IMG/VR virus record: IMGVR_UViG_3300036715_000359
Span: 1-20,475 of that record
Origin: a virus
Direction: 5' to 3' (one strand)
DNA length: 20,475 nt
Shown here: piece after piece, positions 1-8,186 of the stretch
Layout: each line of letters starts with the position of its first letter
Position numbering within the stretch: the stretch's first letter is position 1
Position numbers and translations under genes: made by a program
Notes under the pieces: generated by a model
Databases searched by the model: none
What the model was told of the DNA's origin: nothing
Seen by the model: only the letters and a program-made list of their open reading frames with translations

Positions 1-1932
1 GCGCGTGACCCAATCGTTGACCTGCTGGCGCACATAGCCCATGTAGGCGTTGCCTTCGGTGTCGCTGGACTTGGGCCGGGTGTCGATTCCCATCTGAGCC
101 AGGCGTGAGTTCAGAGTGTTGGTGATGGCAACATGATTCAGGCTGCCGGGGCCAATTGCCTTGTCCGGGTCGATGACATCGTGATAGCGGGCTAGCACTT
201 TCTCGAAGTCAGGCTTCGCAAGTTCGCCCTGAGTGGCATTCAACTGCGCGGGCGTGAGCTTGCGCAGGTAGTTGTCATCCGTCATCAGGTTCTGGTAAAG
301 GGTCAGGTTGGTCTTCACCGGCAAACCCTGCACGCCGCTCTTGGCGAAGTTCAGCACCTGATCGTACTTGTCAGCCGGTATGTTCGCCGTGATGCTGATC
401 GGCAGCGCCGACATGCTAAAGCCGTTGGAGCGCAGCGCGGTCATCGCATCGGTCATGCCCTGCGCCTGCTGCTGGTCGTGCGCCTGCTTCATCAGCGTGT
501 ACTGGCGACCGACTTCCGCCTCGATCTGCATCTGCACCTTCGGATTCGTATTGGCTGGCAACCGGCTGCGCACCTGCGCCAGCATGTCCTGCTCGGTCAT
601 CATCTGCGGCTTGCCTGCACCAGCTTGCAACAGGCTCATGTTATTCTGCACATACGCCTGCGTCTCGGCGGGCATATGCGCGATCCAGTTTGCCGGGTCG
701 ATCTTCATCGCCTTATCGACTGCACCCTGCCCTGCGTTGTATGCGGCCCACGCCTTCGCCGGGTCGCCCGCGTTGGCCTGAATCAGCTTGCCAAGGCCGT
801 ACTGGCCGAGCGCGCTGTTGTATGACTCATCCGTGCGCAGGCGGTTTTCATCCCAAGGGATGCCCATTTCCTTTGCCCACTGCTTGCCGGTGTCGACCGT
901 GACCTGATATTTGCCGATTCCGGCTTCCTGCTTGGTGCCATCCGGAAGCGTCTTGTAGCCGATCACCGTCGAGCCATCAGGCTTGAACTGCTTGCCGCCC
1001 GATTCACTTTGAACCGTGATGTTATGGATCAAGTCCATGCTGGTCGGCTGCAGGCTGGGCTGCGCTGACCTGAATACGCTGTTGACCACGGCCAGACCAT
1101 TCTGCAGCCCGGCCACTCTATCGACATTCGATGCGATTTCGAGCGCGTCGTGCGGGGTCAATTGATCCTTAAACTTGTTGCGGTAGGTGTCGGTCAGGTC
1201 GTACTTGCCCTGTTCCAGCATGGCATCGACTGCCATCTTGTGCGCACCGCTGACAGCTTCATTGTATGCGACATCAGCGGCTACCTGCGGCATACCGGCC
1301 AGACGCGCCTTCTCGCCCACGGCTGCGCGGATGCGGTCTACGGATTCCTCGATCAGCAGCCGCCCGGTGGCCGGGTTGATCTTGCTCGGGTCATTCGCAC
1401 CCAGCTTGGCGATGGCGTTCTGCTCGGTCTTCACCGATGCATCCATCACCATCCCATAAAAGGACTTGTATTCCTGCCCGACATGCTGCATTGCTGTGCT
1501 GCGCAGTTGTTCCTGCAACTGCTGCGCCTGCTGGTTGAACATGTCGCGCTGGGCGCCATTGCCCAGGCCATTAGAAATCTCGTCCAGTTGCTTCTTGAAT
1601 GCCGTTTCGTATTCGGTCGGCAGGTCTACCCCACTATCACGATGCAGGGCAGCCTGACCCTTCTGTTGAAGCAATCCAGTTTCAGGCTTGTACAGGGTGT
1701 CATACAGAATATCTTTGGCGTCAGATGCGGCCTTGATGACGCGCACCGTGTTAACCTGGTTCTGCATGTCGGTTGCAATTGATCCTACCTGTTGCCCGGT
1801 CTGCTGCATGGCATTGCCGAGGTCTACGGTCTGCTTGTCGCCAAAGTCGGTCGTGGTTGGCGCTGCGACCTGTGCGCTGGGCAGCGTTGCCTGGGTGACG
1901 CTAAAACCGTCGGGTTTCGGGACGGTCGCCAT
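1..1932 (-). CDS. Internal virion protein with lytic transglycosylase domain (partial, C-terminus beyond window)
   Basis: The frame stays open for 644 codons from the ATG at 1932 to the window edge, so the protein is larger than what is seen. A transglycosylase (SLT, lysozyme-like fold) domain spans about residues 300-410. It has the catalytic Glu in QSESGG (Glu310), then GIGKYQVT (338-345) and AYNAGQGAV (397-405). The flanking parts are Gln/Ala-rich and probably helical. In T7-like phages such proteins (gp16 family) are ejected with the DNA and open the peptidoglycan locally, and that role is inferred here. The SLT domain sits some 300 residues in, rather than at the N-terminus as in T7 gp16. 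The start overlaps the stop of the gp14-like gene (TGATG), which suggests translational coupling. The domain call is firm; total length and C-terminal content are unknown. Confidence 0.9.
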   Translation of the reverse strand, partial: MATVPKPDGFSVTQATLPSAQVAAPTTTDFGDKQTVDLGNAMQQTGQQVGSIATDMQNQVNTVRVIKAASDAKDILYDTLYKPETGLLQQKGQAALHRDSGVDLPTEYETAFKKQLDEISNGLGNGAQRDMFNQQAQQLQEQLRSTAMQHVGQEYKSFYGMVMDASVKTEQNAIAKLGANDPSKINPATGRLLIEESVDRIRAAVGEKARLAGMPQVAADVAYNEAVSGAHKMAVDAMLEQGKYDLTDTYRNKFKDQLTPHDALEIASNVDRVAGLQNGLAVVNSVFRSAQPSLQPTSMDLIHNITVQSESGGKQFKPDGSTVIGYKTLPDGTKQEAGIGKYQVTVDTGKQWAKEMGIPWDENRLRTDESYNSALGQYGLGKLIQANAGDPAKAWAAYNAGQGAVDKAMKIDPANWIAHMPAETQAYVQNNMSLLQAGAGKPQMMTEQDMLAQVRSRLPANTNPKVQMQIEAEVGRQYTLMKQAHDQQQAQGMTDAMTALRSNGFSMSALPISITANIPADKYDQVLNFAKSGVQGLPVKTNLTLYQNLMTDDNYLRKLTPAQLNATQGELAKPDFEKVLARYHDVIDPDKAIGPGSLNHVAITNTLNSRLAQMGIDTRPKSSDTEGNAYMGYVRQQVNDWVTR

Positions 1933-2474
1933 CAGTTGATGGACGTGCCGTTGGTTGACTTGTTCATCATGTACCACGACTGAGCCACCCGCCCTGCGCT
2001 GCCAAGTAGGCTGGTCGATGCTTCCATCGTCGGACTGATGCCTGATGCGCTGGCGTTCTTTGTCAGCGCATCATTGGTCGAGTTGACTGCCTGGGTGCGG
2101 TAGCCCCACGCCTGCAACAGTGCATTGTGGCTGATGGTAGCCGCGTCTATGTTCTTCAGGATGTCACTCGATGCACGCACTTCAGCGGCGCTGCCTTCTC
2201 CGAGGTCAATGCCGTTGGCCGCTTGGGCGGCGCGCTGGCTGCCCTGTACCTGCCCGGCGCGCTCAGTGAGCATGGCGACCTGCTGATTTCCCTGCGACAG
2301 TGCAGACTGCGCCTGCATTTCGCTCAGATGGGCGTTGATGCCATCCATCGTGGCCTGGTATTTCAGATTTGCCTTGGTGGACTTGGCCTGATAGAACCCG
2401 CCGACAGCCGACGTGATCGCTCCTCCAACTTGGGAGGCCATTGAGAACGTGCTTAATTGGTCGGGCGTGAACAT
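1932..2474 (-). CDS. T7 gp14-like internal virion (core) protein
   Basis: This 180-residue protein has a Gly/Ala-rich hydrophobic N-terminal stretch (QVGGAITSAVGGFY), then a helical Gln/Ala-rich body and a Gly/Ser-rich middle (NGIDLGEGSAAEV). That layout resembles the gp14-like inner core proteins of T7-type podoviruses, which leave the capsid with the DNA and help form a channel through the outer membrane. The assignment rests on composition, size and position between the nozzle gene and the transglycosylase protein; no catalytic motif is expected. The ATG at 2474 has a strong Shine-Dalgarno (AGGGGG, 6 nt away). The repeated promoter-like element at 2520-2533 lies just upstream, so this gene probably heads its own transcription unit. 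Confidence 0.75.
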   Translation of the reverse strand: MFTPDQLSTFSMASQVGGAITSAVGGFYQAKSTKANLKYQATMDGINAHLSEMQAQSALSQGNQQVAMLTERAGQVQGSQRAAQAANGIDLGEGSAAEVRASSDILKNIDAATISHNALLQAWGYRTQAVNSTNDALTKNASASGISPTMEASTSLLGSAGRVAQSWYMMNKSTNGTSIN

Positions 2475-2509
2475 CTGAAACCCCCTGTTAATGCGCCAAC
2501 ATTAGAGGC

Positions 2510-2533
2510 ACGGCAAGTGGATACGCGCACCCT
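2510..2533 (-). promoter_or_regulatory. Repeated promoter-like element, copy A
   Basis: On the minus strand AGGGTGCGCGTATC occupies 2533-2520 and is identical to copies at 8159-8172 and 13221-13234. After three bases it continues as TTGCC, as in the other copies. A possible -10-like TCTAAT follows further downstream. The element begins inside the stop codon of the nozzle gene and precedes the gp14-like gene by about 45 bases. No good -35 hexamer at 17 bp is visible, so a phage RNA polymerase or an activator-dependent promoter is more likely than a plain sigma-70 promoter; that is inference. Confidence 0.6.
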
Positions 2534-4715
2534 AGCTGCCGATTGCGACTTCCATCGTGAGATTGACCACGGTCAGCGGCAGCGGGTCAGACTGGCGAAT
2601 CACGACATGGCCGCTGTTGCCCCATGACGGCGTAATCAGCAGTTCGATCTCGTCGCTCTTGAGCGCAGGCGGCGTGCCGGGTGGCTCGGTGGTGCGCTGC
2701 TTGGCTTCGGTGAGGTGTGCGGTGTCCGGGCCGACGAAGATTCCGCTTGAGCGATAGACGCGCAGCCATACCTTGTTGACGTTCTTCTGCCGCCCCTGGC
2801 CGAATGCGGCGTCGATCTGCATCGCCAGCGGCAGGGTCTGCAGGTCGGCAGTGATGGGAAGTCCCACTTGTACCTTGCTGGCCGCCTGGTCGAGCGTGAT
2901 CGCGCCACCAGTGACGACGCGCTGCGGATGCACCGAGCCATCAGCAAGGATGCTGACTGTCTTTCCTTCGAGCGCGCTCAATCCGCTGATCGTGATCGCG
3001 GCGGCGCCGGAGTAGGTGAACCCGCAATCCACGAAGAACGCATCGGAAGCGGTGGCGAATGCACGCGATGCAAGGCGTTCGATGTAGCGCACCGATGAAC
3101 CGTTTATCGTGCGCTGGATGACGCAGTAAAGCCGATCCTCATTCCCTTCGGCCACGACCGCGACCGACTCGAATACGCCGTCGGTGTCATGCCAGTGCCA
3201 GCCGCCGATCTGCTGCTCGGGGATATAGGTCAGCCCCAACATCTTGCCGGATGTCGAGACGAACCAGACAATCGGCTGCGGCGCCTTGGCATAAGCCATG
3301 TCGGTGACATCGTAGCCATCGAACAGATGGGCCGAGCGCAGCGACAGGTCGCCGGTCACGAAGCCGTTTGCCTGCCAGTTGTAGGCGCACTCGCGGACAT
3401 GCCCGCCGCGCGCCGCCCCGTACAGCATGGTGTTGTTGATCAGCGCAGGCTGGACATTGGACGCGCCGACATAGGACTGCGGTCGCACGCTGATCGTGCT
3501 GGGCGTGATCGCGTCCGAGTTGACCGAGGTCACGCGCCACTCGGCGGAACTAGTCAGCAGCAGAAGCTGCGTCAGCGGAACAATGTGGCGGATCGTATTG
3601 GCTTCACGCGCGGCTACCCGGAAGGCGATGCGGTCGTCGTCCCGCGTCGGCAGCGAATACGACATAGATGACTCGGTGCCGCTCTTTGTCATCCAGATAT
3701 TCTGTGGCTTGGCAGTCGTCCCTGCAAAGCAGCGGCGCTGCTCGTAATAGGACACGGCAGCAGGATAGGCGCCGGTCGTGTTGAACACCGTCTCATAAGT
3801 CGGCGGCACTTTCGACAGATCGGGCGCGATGTTGTCGTCAATTATCGACAGCCCGGTGGTCTGGCCGATGTAGCCATACAGTCCACCCTGCAGTTTGAAC
3901 ACGTTGTATCGCAGCGCTCCAGTGACCGCCGACCATGAAACGGTATTGAGCCGCCCGGTGGTGAACAGGTTGTTAGTGCAGGTCGCAGCAGTCGATGCGG
4001 TTGACTCGCTGAAGCCGTCGGCATCGACAGCGGTGATGACGTAGCTGTATGACGAAGTGGTGTCTACCACGTTTGGCGTAGCAGTCTGCCCGGTCGGCGA
4101 TGCAATCGGCGAGGTGAAGACGATGGTCGTCAGTTGCCAGTTGGTCGCGCCCACTCGGCGCAACTCACGCGGTGCATAGTTCGGATGTACCAGGGTCAGC
4201 ACGTCAGCTGACTGGACATAGTGAAGATCGAACAAGTCAGCCTCAGCATAAGGCGTCGGCACTTCATACTCGCCGGTCGCCGGTTCAGCATACCAGTAGG
4301 AGGCATTCGGCGGCGCATTGCTGGTGGTCGGAGCGGTGCAATAGTAATTGACCCCGACGCTTGAACAAAGGCTGCCGACGACATAAGCCGTGGCGCCGTT
4401 GTAGGCGGCAGGCGTCCCGGCCAGCAGCGATGCACCCTGCGTATGGAAACGGACATAGCCATCGCCCATTTCTAGGATCATCGTCTGCGTGGTGGAATAA
4501 GTGAACGGAAGCAGCCGAACCTTCTTCGCCGAGTTCTTGACCGCGCGCACAAACGCGAAGCCTGGCCGGTTCTCGGCTGGGCCTTGTGGCTTGACAATGA
4601 AGTTGCGGCAGGTCGCCAGGCTGGAATGCGCCTTGGCATCGTCAATGCGACCGAACATTTCGGGCGAGACTTCGCCGTTCGAGAACGACATGGAAAGGCT
4701 GCGCAGGTTCGCCAT
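2532..4715 (-). CDS. Tail tubular protein B-like (T7 gp12-type tail nozzle)
   Basis: At 727 residues this is the size of gp12-like nozzle proteins, which form the distal tube of the short tail. The N-terminus contains MSFSNGEVSPEMFGRID followed by CRNFIVKPQGP and ENRPGF, a signature I associate with podoviral stabilization/nozzle proteins. Residues about 107-142 (AYVVGSLCSS ... ASYWYA) resemble a CBM5/12-type chitin/carbohydrate-binding insertion with two Cys. Residues about 203-300 look like a fibronectin-III-type domain (YSYVITAVDADGFSE, then WSAVTGALRYNVF). The ATG overlaps the stop of the gp11-like gene as TGATG, so the two tail genes are coupled. The inserted domains may touch the cell surface, which is inference. 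Confidence 0.85.
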   Translation of the reverse strand: MANLRSLSMSFSNGEVSPEMFGRIDDAKAHSSLATCRNFIVKPQGPAENRPGFAFVRAVKNSAKKVRLLPFTYSTTQTMILEMGDGYVRFHTQGASLLAGTPAAYNGATAYVVGSLCSSVGVNYYCTAPTTSNAPPNASYWYAEPATGEYEVPTPYAEADLFDLHYVQSADVLTLVHPNYAPRELRRVGATNWQLTTIVFTSPIASPTGQTATPNVVDTTSSYSYVITAVDADGFSESTASTAATCTNNLFTTGRLNTVSWSAVTGALRYNVFKLQGGLYGYIGQTTGLSIIDDNIAPDLSKVPPTYETVFNTTGAYPAAVSYYEQRRCFAGTTAKPQNIWMTKSGTESSMSYSLPTRDDDRIAFRVAAREANTIRHIVPLTQLLLLTSSAEWRVTSVNSDAITPSTISVRPQSYVGASNVQPALINNTMLYGAARGGHVRECAYNWQANGFVTGDLSLRSAHLFDGYDVTDMAYAKAPQPIVWFVSTSGKMLGLTYIPEQQIGGWHWHDTDGVFESVAVVAEGNEDRLYCVIQRTINGSSVRYIERLASRAFATASDAFFVDCGFTYSGAAAITISGLSALEGKTVSILADGSVHPQRVVTGGAITLDQAASKVQVGLPITADLQTLPLAMQIDAAFGQGRQKNVNKVWLRVYRSSGIFVGPDTAHLTEAKQRTTEPPGTPPALKSDEIELLITPSWGNSGHVVIRQSDPLPLTVVNLTMEVAIGS

Positions 4716-5350
4716 CAGAAGTTCCAGGAGGTGATGGGCTTGGCGCCGCGCGCCGCGATAAATGCGGGCGTATGGTCAGGCCGACGCTTGCGCTGGTTGG
4801 AATCCGATGCGGTCGCCTTCGACAGAATGGCCGCGAACATGCTCAGGCACTGCTTCGCCATCGCAGCGCCCGCATCGCCCTTGAGGATCGGCCCGGCCAG
4901 ATGAGACGCCAGCAGCCACCCGAGCGCGTCGGTGAACAGCGGCGAGAACTTGGTCGGGTCGGTGATGCGGCAGGAATAGATCAGCGATGCGGTTTCCTGA
5001 TTGGTCAGGATGATCTCATTGCCACTGTCGTCAACCTCGGAATCGAATTCCTGCGTCGGGTCGTCGCTCGATGCCAAGTCTGGCAGAACAGATAGCAGGT
5101 TGAGCGCGTCATTCGGCTGGGCGTAGGCGAACATCCAGTTCCAACTTGGCGAGGTTGTCAGCGCCAGCAGTGCACGCTTGGTGGCGAACGACCAAGGATG
5201 CATTTCAAGCAGGGAGTCGCGCGCGATGGGATAGAAGCGTGCGCAGTGTTCAGCCTGAGCCGAACCTTCTGGCGGGTCGATGCTGGACACGGTGGCGGTG
5301 TCGCCAAGGTGCGCAAGCGCCAGATTACAGATGTCGATTTCGCTGCTCAC
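4715..5350 (-). CDS. Tail tubular protein A-like (T7 gp11-type adaptor)
   Basis: This 211-residue protein starts MSSEIDICNLALAHLGD, a typical opening of gp11-like tail tubular/adaptor proteins, and carries YPIARDSLLEMHPWSFA further on, also characteristic. Such proteins form the ring joining the portal to the nozzle. The length matches the family (roughly 190-210). The start is GTG at 5350 with Shine-Dalgarno AAGGGGC 6 nt upstream. A strong terminator lies just upstream (5368-5394), so expression needs read-through from the capsid cassette or an unseen promoter. It is followed directly, with a 1-base overlap, by the nozzle gene. Confidence 0.88.
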   Translation of the reverse strand: MSSEIDICNLALAHLGDTATVSSIDPPEGSAQAEHCARFYPIARDSLLEMHPWSFATKRALLALTTSPSWNWMFAYAQPNDALNLLSVLPDLASSDDPTQEFDSEVDDSGNEIILTNQETASLIYSCRITDPTKFSPLFTDALGWLLASHLAGPILKGDAGAAMAKQCLSMFAAILSKATASDSNQRKRRPDHTPAFIAARGAKPITSWNF

Positions 5351-5367
5351 GGCTTGCCCCTTTGTTC

Positions 5368-5394
5368 AAAAAAATGGGGGCGCAATGGCCCCCA
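5368..5394 (-). terminator. Rho-independent terminator after the capsid cassette
   Basis: On the minus strand a perfect 7-bp stem TGGGGGC / GCCCCCA with a 6-base loop (CATTGC) is followed at once by seven T. It lies between the small gene 5422-5625 and the tail tubular A gene. In T7 the main late terminator Tphi also sits between the capsid gene and gene 11, so the placement is the same. Confidence 0.9.
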
Positions 5395-5421
5395 CATATT
5401 GCGCTCTATGGTGGGAGATCG

Positions 5422-5625
5422 TCAGACCTGCTGCTCGTCGAGCGACACATCGGGTTCAACCGTCTCGCTGGCCTTGGACTTGCCCTTCGCCAGTTCGATG
5501 TTGGACCCGAGCTTCACCGGCTTGCCGTTGACATCAGGGAAGACGGTCGTGAAGCGTTCGCCCTCCTTGACCTCGCGGCATTCATGGGAAAGCCAGGTCG
5601 TCTGCAGTGCAATGTAGTCAGGCAT
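5422..5625 (-). CDS. Small hypothetical protein in the capsid cassette
   Basis: This 67-residue protein starts MPDYIALQTTWLSHE and has a Lys/Glu-rich C-terminus ending in VSLDEQQV. I do not recognise a family with certainty. The first half (GERFTTVFPDVNGKPVKLG) reads as a small beta-rich domain. The start ATG at 5625 has a strong Shine-Dalgarno (AGGGG, 6 nt). It lies 10 bases after the cement gene and before the strong terminator, making it the last gene of the capsid cassette. A minor head or head-completion role is possible from position only. Confidence 0.75.
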   Translation of the reverse strand: MPDYIALQTTWLSHECREVKEGERFTTVFPDVNGKPVKLGSNIELAKGKSKASETVEPDVSLDEQQV

Positions 5626-5635
5626 CGTTCACCCC

Positions 5636-6091
5636 TTACAGCACGCTAAATCCACTGGCGTAATACTTGCCGTCAGTTACATCGCTGTCTGCGAATAAGC
5701 AGGAGAAAGCGCCAGCCGTAAGCGGGCCGTTTGCCACTACATACTGCACGCCAAGATACTGTTGACCAAGTTTCTGAGCGGCCAAAATTGTCTTGTTAAG
5801 GTGCAGGCTGATTAAGCCACGACCTGCCGTCAGTTCAGCCTTGCCGATTGCATCGGTGGACGAAATGACGGTCGGGCTGGACAGGTCAGAAGCAGCAGAC
5901 GTTAAGATCTGAAATGTGACCGTTGCTGAACCAGCAGCCGTTACGGTAGTGTCAACCGAGAAAAGCGCATACAGTTCCTCTCCGGGCGCCATGTCACGCG
6001 TAGGAAGTCCGAAGTTAATCTTGTCAGTAGATACGGCGGTAGTTGTAACAGCCTGGGCGTTTGAAACTTGCAAGGATGCGTCGGTAATCAT
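5636..6091 (-). CDS. Bbp16-like capsid cement (decoration) protein
   Basis: From the ATG at 6091 (MITDASLQVSNAQAV) the product is 151 residues. The opening, then VSTDKINFGLPTRDMAPGEE and LYALFSVDTTVTAAG, match what I know of the Bbp16-type cement proteins of BPP-1-like phages, which stabilise the HK97-fold shell from outside. An upstream ATG at 6142 is in frame, but it reads through the hairpin at 6120-6141, while 6091 has a Shine-Dalgarno (AGAAGGGA), so I prefer the shorter form. The gene directly follows the major capsid gene, as expected for a cement protein. No catalytic role is expected. Confidence 0.82.
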   Translation of the reverse strand: MITDASLQVSNAQAVTTTAVSTDKINFGLPTRDMAPGEELYALFSVDTTVTAAGSATVTFQILTSAASDLSSPTVISSTDAIGKAELTAGRGLISLHLNKTILAAQKLGQQYLGVQYVVANGPLTAGAFSCLFADSDVTDGKYYASGFSVL

Positions 6092-6119
6092 GATATTTCC
6101 CTTCTCAAAAAATGAGTGA

Positions 6120-6141
6120 TGGGGCAGCCAAAGCTGCCCCA
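6120..6141 (-). other. Strong hairpin just after the major capsid gene
   Basis: On the minus strand TGGGGCAGC pairs perfectly with GCTGCCCCA around a 4-base loop (TTTG), 5 bases after the capsid stop codon. A run of six T follows, but only after a gap of eight bases (TCACTCAT), so this is not a textbook terminator. It may act as a weak terminator, or as a 3' stabilising hairpin or processing site that sets the capsid-to-cement ratio. Confidence 0.6.
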
Positions 6142-6146
6142 ATCAA

Positions 6147-7166
6147 TTAGCTGACAACGCTCTCGGCATAGGTGAGCTTGTCAACACTACGCACCGGGAC
6201 GCCCATGAACTTCAGGGTCTGGATAGTATTGCCGAACTGGCTCAAGCCATCGGTGACGCTCAGTGCGTTCTGCGACTTCTCAAGCGCCTGGATCATCAAG
6301 CCTTCTTTTACAGTCCGGTTGCAGTAGAAGGCAGGGCGTCCCATGTTGATGTTGGGGATACGGGCCAGAGCGCGCATCATCAGCTTGATCAGGTTGGTCG
6401 AGGCAGTAGCCGCCTGGGTGCCGGTCACGCCGACCCAATCTGATGCGTCGATGTTGGCGATGCGAACCACGTAGCGCCAATCCTTGACCACCAGGCCGCC
6501 GTCCCACTGGAACAGGCTGCGTGCGGCCTGATACCAGCCGTTACTACCATCCGGAACAGATTCTTCGCCCAGGTCACGGTTGGCAAGGCCAGCGCGTGAA
6601 CCCTTGGGGAAGGTTCCGAACACGGTCTGTTCACCCCACACCACCAGATACATCGAGGCGTTGTCGGTGCTGGCACCGCCTGCCAGGATGACGTTGCCGC
6701 CGTTTCCTGCAGAGGTTGACGAATACCGGGTAGCTAGACCGCTAAAGGTCTTCATGTCGGTGCCGACGTTGCCGTTGAAGAATTTGCCAGTCATTTCCTG
6801 GTTCATCGCCTCAATGAATGGCGATTCTTCTGACAGGCGGAAGCCTGCGCTGTTGCCGTTCAGGTTCAACAGCTTGGCGTCGATGTGGCTGCGCGCTTCC
6901 AGCATCGCGCACGGCTCGGTAATCTGAGCAGTGGTTGACTTGCTGGACGGCACACCGGCGTTGTACTGGCGCCAGTAGACAGCAGGCAGGCCGGTGCGAA
7001 CGGTCGTGACGTGGGATGTGGCCTGGTTGGCTTCCTTCCATACGATGTCTTCAAGCACGTCGTTCTGCTGCGAAAGCAGTTCGGCAATGGGGTCGATCTT
7101 GCCATCGGGCGACATGCGCTTCGAGTAATCGGCAAGGGTGAGTTGTCCTGCGCTTAGTGTTGCCAT
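6147..7166 (-). CDS. Major capsid protein (Bbp17-like, HK97-type fold)
   Basis: The product is 339 residues. It has an N-terminal region with AELLSQQNDVLEDIVWKEAN, a middle with FIEAMNQEMTGKFFNGN and FSGLATRYSSTSAG, then YLVVWGEQTVFGTFPKGS and a C-terminal FYCNRTVKEGLMIQALEK. This pattern matches capsid proteins of the BPP-1 type, whose HK97-like fold has a permuted topology (known for BPP-1; assumed here). Position between the scaffold and a Bbp16-like cement protein supports it. The start ATG has Shine-Dalgarno AGGAGA about 8 bases upstream. A strong hairpin follows the stop codon. I am confident of the capsid role, less so of the exact fold class. Confidence 0.88.
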   Translation of the reverse strand: MATLSAGQLTLADYSKRMSPDGKIDPIAELLSQQNDVLEDIVWKEANQATSHVTTVRTGLPAVYWRQYNAGVPSSKSTTAQITEPCAMLEARSHIDAKLLNLNGNSAGFRLSEESPFIEAMNQEMTGKFFNGNVGTDMKTFSGLATRYSSTSAGNGGNVILAGGASTDNASMYLVVWGEQTVFGTFPKGSRAGLANRDLGEESVPDGSNGWYQAARSLFQWDGGLVVKDWRYVVRIANIDASDWVGVTGTQAATASTNLIKLMMRALARIPNINMGRPAFYCNRTVKEGLMIQALEKSQNALSVTDGLSQFGNTIQTLKFMGVPVRSVDKLTYAESVVS

Positions 7167-7179
7167 GATGCTTCTCCTG

Positions 7180-7827
7180 TTACGGGTTCATGTTGGGATA
7201 CATTTGCTGTGCGATGGATGGAGCGGAAGTGCTGCCGCCCTTGCCAGCCACATAGCCGTCTTCACTGATTGCCTTTCCGGCGCGGTAAAACGCCCGGATG
7301 ATCTCGGGATGGTTGCCGATTCCGGACTCGTTCAGCAGGGTGCGCAGTTCAGGCGTGCCGAAGGTTTCAAGTGCCTTCTGCGCGACCGCCATGTTCTCGT
7401 TGAGCTTGTCGCCGCCGAATTCCTTGTCGGACTTCGAATCGGTGGCCCACTGCTCACGAGCAGCATCAATCATTGCCTGCTGCTTGTTGGCGAGTGCCGG
7501 GCCAATCTTGTCGAGCATCAACTGTGCTGACTCGTTGGACAGGTTCAATTCCTTGGCGACTGCAGAGAATTCGGCCAGCACTTCGGGGTTAAATTCTTTC
7601 CCGTCTGGTGCCTTGAACTCGTAGGTTTCAGGAGCTCCTTGCGGCTTCGCCTCGCTGTCGGTCTTGCTTGCTTCTGCCGGTGCGGATTCGGCTGCCTGGC
7701 CTTCGGGTGCCTGCTGTTGACCGGGTGCATCCGCAACAGTAGCGGGTGCAGCATCGGTCGGTGTGGACGTGGCTGGGGCTTCAGTGGTGTTTGCGGCCTC
7801 ACTCGTCATCAGGGTTTCTTCTGTCAT
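7180..7827 (-). CDS. Capsid scaffolding/assembly protein
   Basis: This 215-residue acidic protein has a long disordered Ala/Pro/Thr/Glu-rich N-terminal third. It continues with TYEFKAPDGKEFNPEVLAEF and a charged helical segment (LNLSNESAQLMLDKIGPALA). The C-terminus (HPEIIRAFYRAGKAISEDGY) is typical of podoviral scaffold proteins. Scaffolds guide procapsid assembly and then leave. It sits directly upstream of the capsid gene, the usual position. ATG 7827 has Shine-Dalgarno AGAGG and gives a 29-base overlap with the Bbp19-like gene; a second ATG at 7809 is possible but has a poorer site. Confidence 0.85.
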   Translation of the reverse strand: MTEETLMTSEAANTTEAPATSTPTDAAPATVADAPGQQQAPEGQAAESAPAEASKTDSEAKPQGAPETYEFKAPDGKEFNPEVLAEFSAVAKELNLSNESAQLMLDKIGPALANKQQAMIDAAREQWATDSKSDKEFGGDKLNENMAVAQKALETFGTPELRTLLNESGIGNHPEIIRAFYRAGKAISEDGYVAGKGGSTSAPSIAQQMYPNMNP

Positions 7828-8131
7828 TCGCTGCCTCTTTGACCATTACTGGATACAACTCAGGGCATTGCGTGTTGATCACTGCCAGCAGACGGTTGCC
7901 CATGTTTCTATTTCCTTCAGCGAATGCCATCTGCATCGCATTGGTGTTGAAACTGAGGCGGAACGTCCCGGCCTGATCAAGAAAGCGATAAATAATCCGC
8001 CTTCCCCGCTTGCTACCCATGAGCCACTTGATGTCTGATTCTTCCGTGTCTGCTGCCAGCTTGTTGCGCAGTGCTGCCTGCTCTCTTGCGCGATCCTGGC
8101 TGCGGATGTCGGTCGGGTCTTTCATGCTCAT
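7799..8131 (-). CDS. Bbp19-like small phage protein
   Basis: The 110-residue product contains DIKWLMGSKRGRRIIYRFLD, then AGTFRLSFNTNAMQMAFAEG and NMGNRLLAVINTQCPELYPV, ending in an acidic tail. This matches the Bbp19-type family found next to the scaffold in BPP-1-like phages; its role is not established to my knowledge, but position suggests head assembly. It is the first gene after the terminator at 8187-8210 and the promoter-like element copy B. The start ATG at 8131 has no Shine-Dalgarno. Instead ATAGATTGCC lies 3 bases before it, exactly as before the cupin-like gene at 13193. A second ATG lies two codons in. Confidence 0.82.
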   Translation of the reverse strand: MSMKDPTDIRSQDRAREQAALRNKLAADTEESDIKWLMGSKRGRRIIYRFLDQAGTFRLSFNTNAMQMAFAEGNRNMGNRLLAVINTQCPELYPVMVKEAANDRRNPDDE

Positions 8132-8134
8132 GTT

Positions 8135-8172
8135 GGCAATCTATATGGCAGGTAATGCGATACGCGCACCCT
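8135..8172 (-). promoter_or_regulatory. Repeated promoter-like element, copy B, with start-proximal ATAGATTGCC box
   Basis: The minus strand has AGGGTGCGCGTATC at 8172-8159, then, at the same distance as in copy C, ATAGATTGCC at 8144-8135, three bases before the ATG. Copies B and C are highly similar along the whole stretch to the start codon. The element stands directly downstream of a terminator, so it probably starts the capsid-cassette transcript. Confidence 0.65.
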
Positions 8173-8186
8173 GTTTGATCGGGCGT

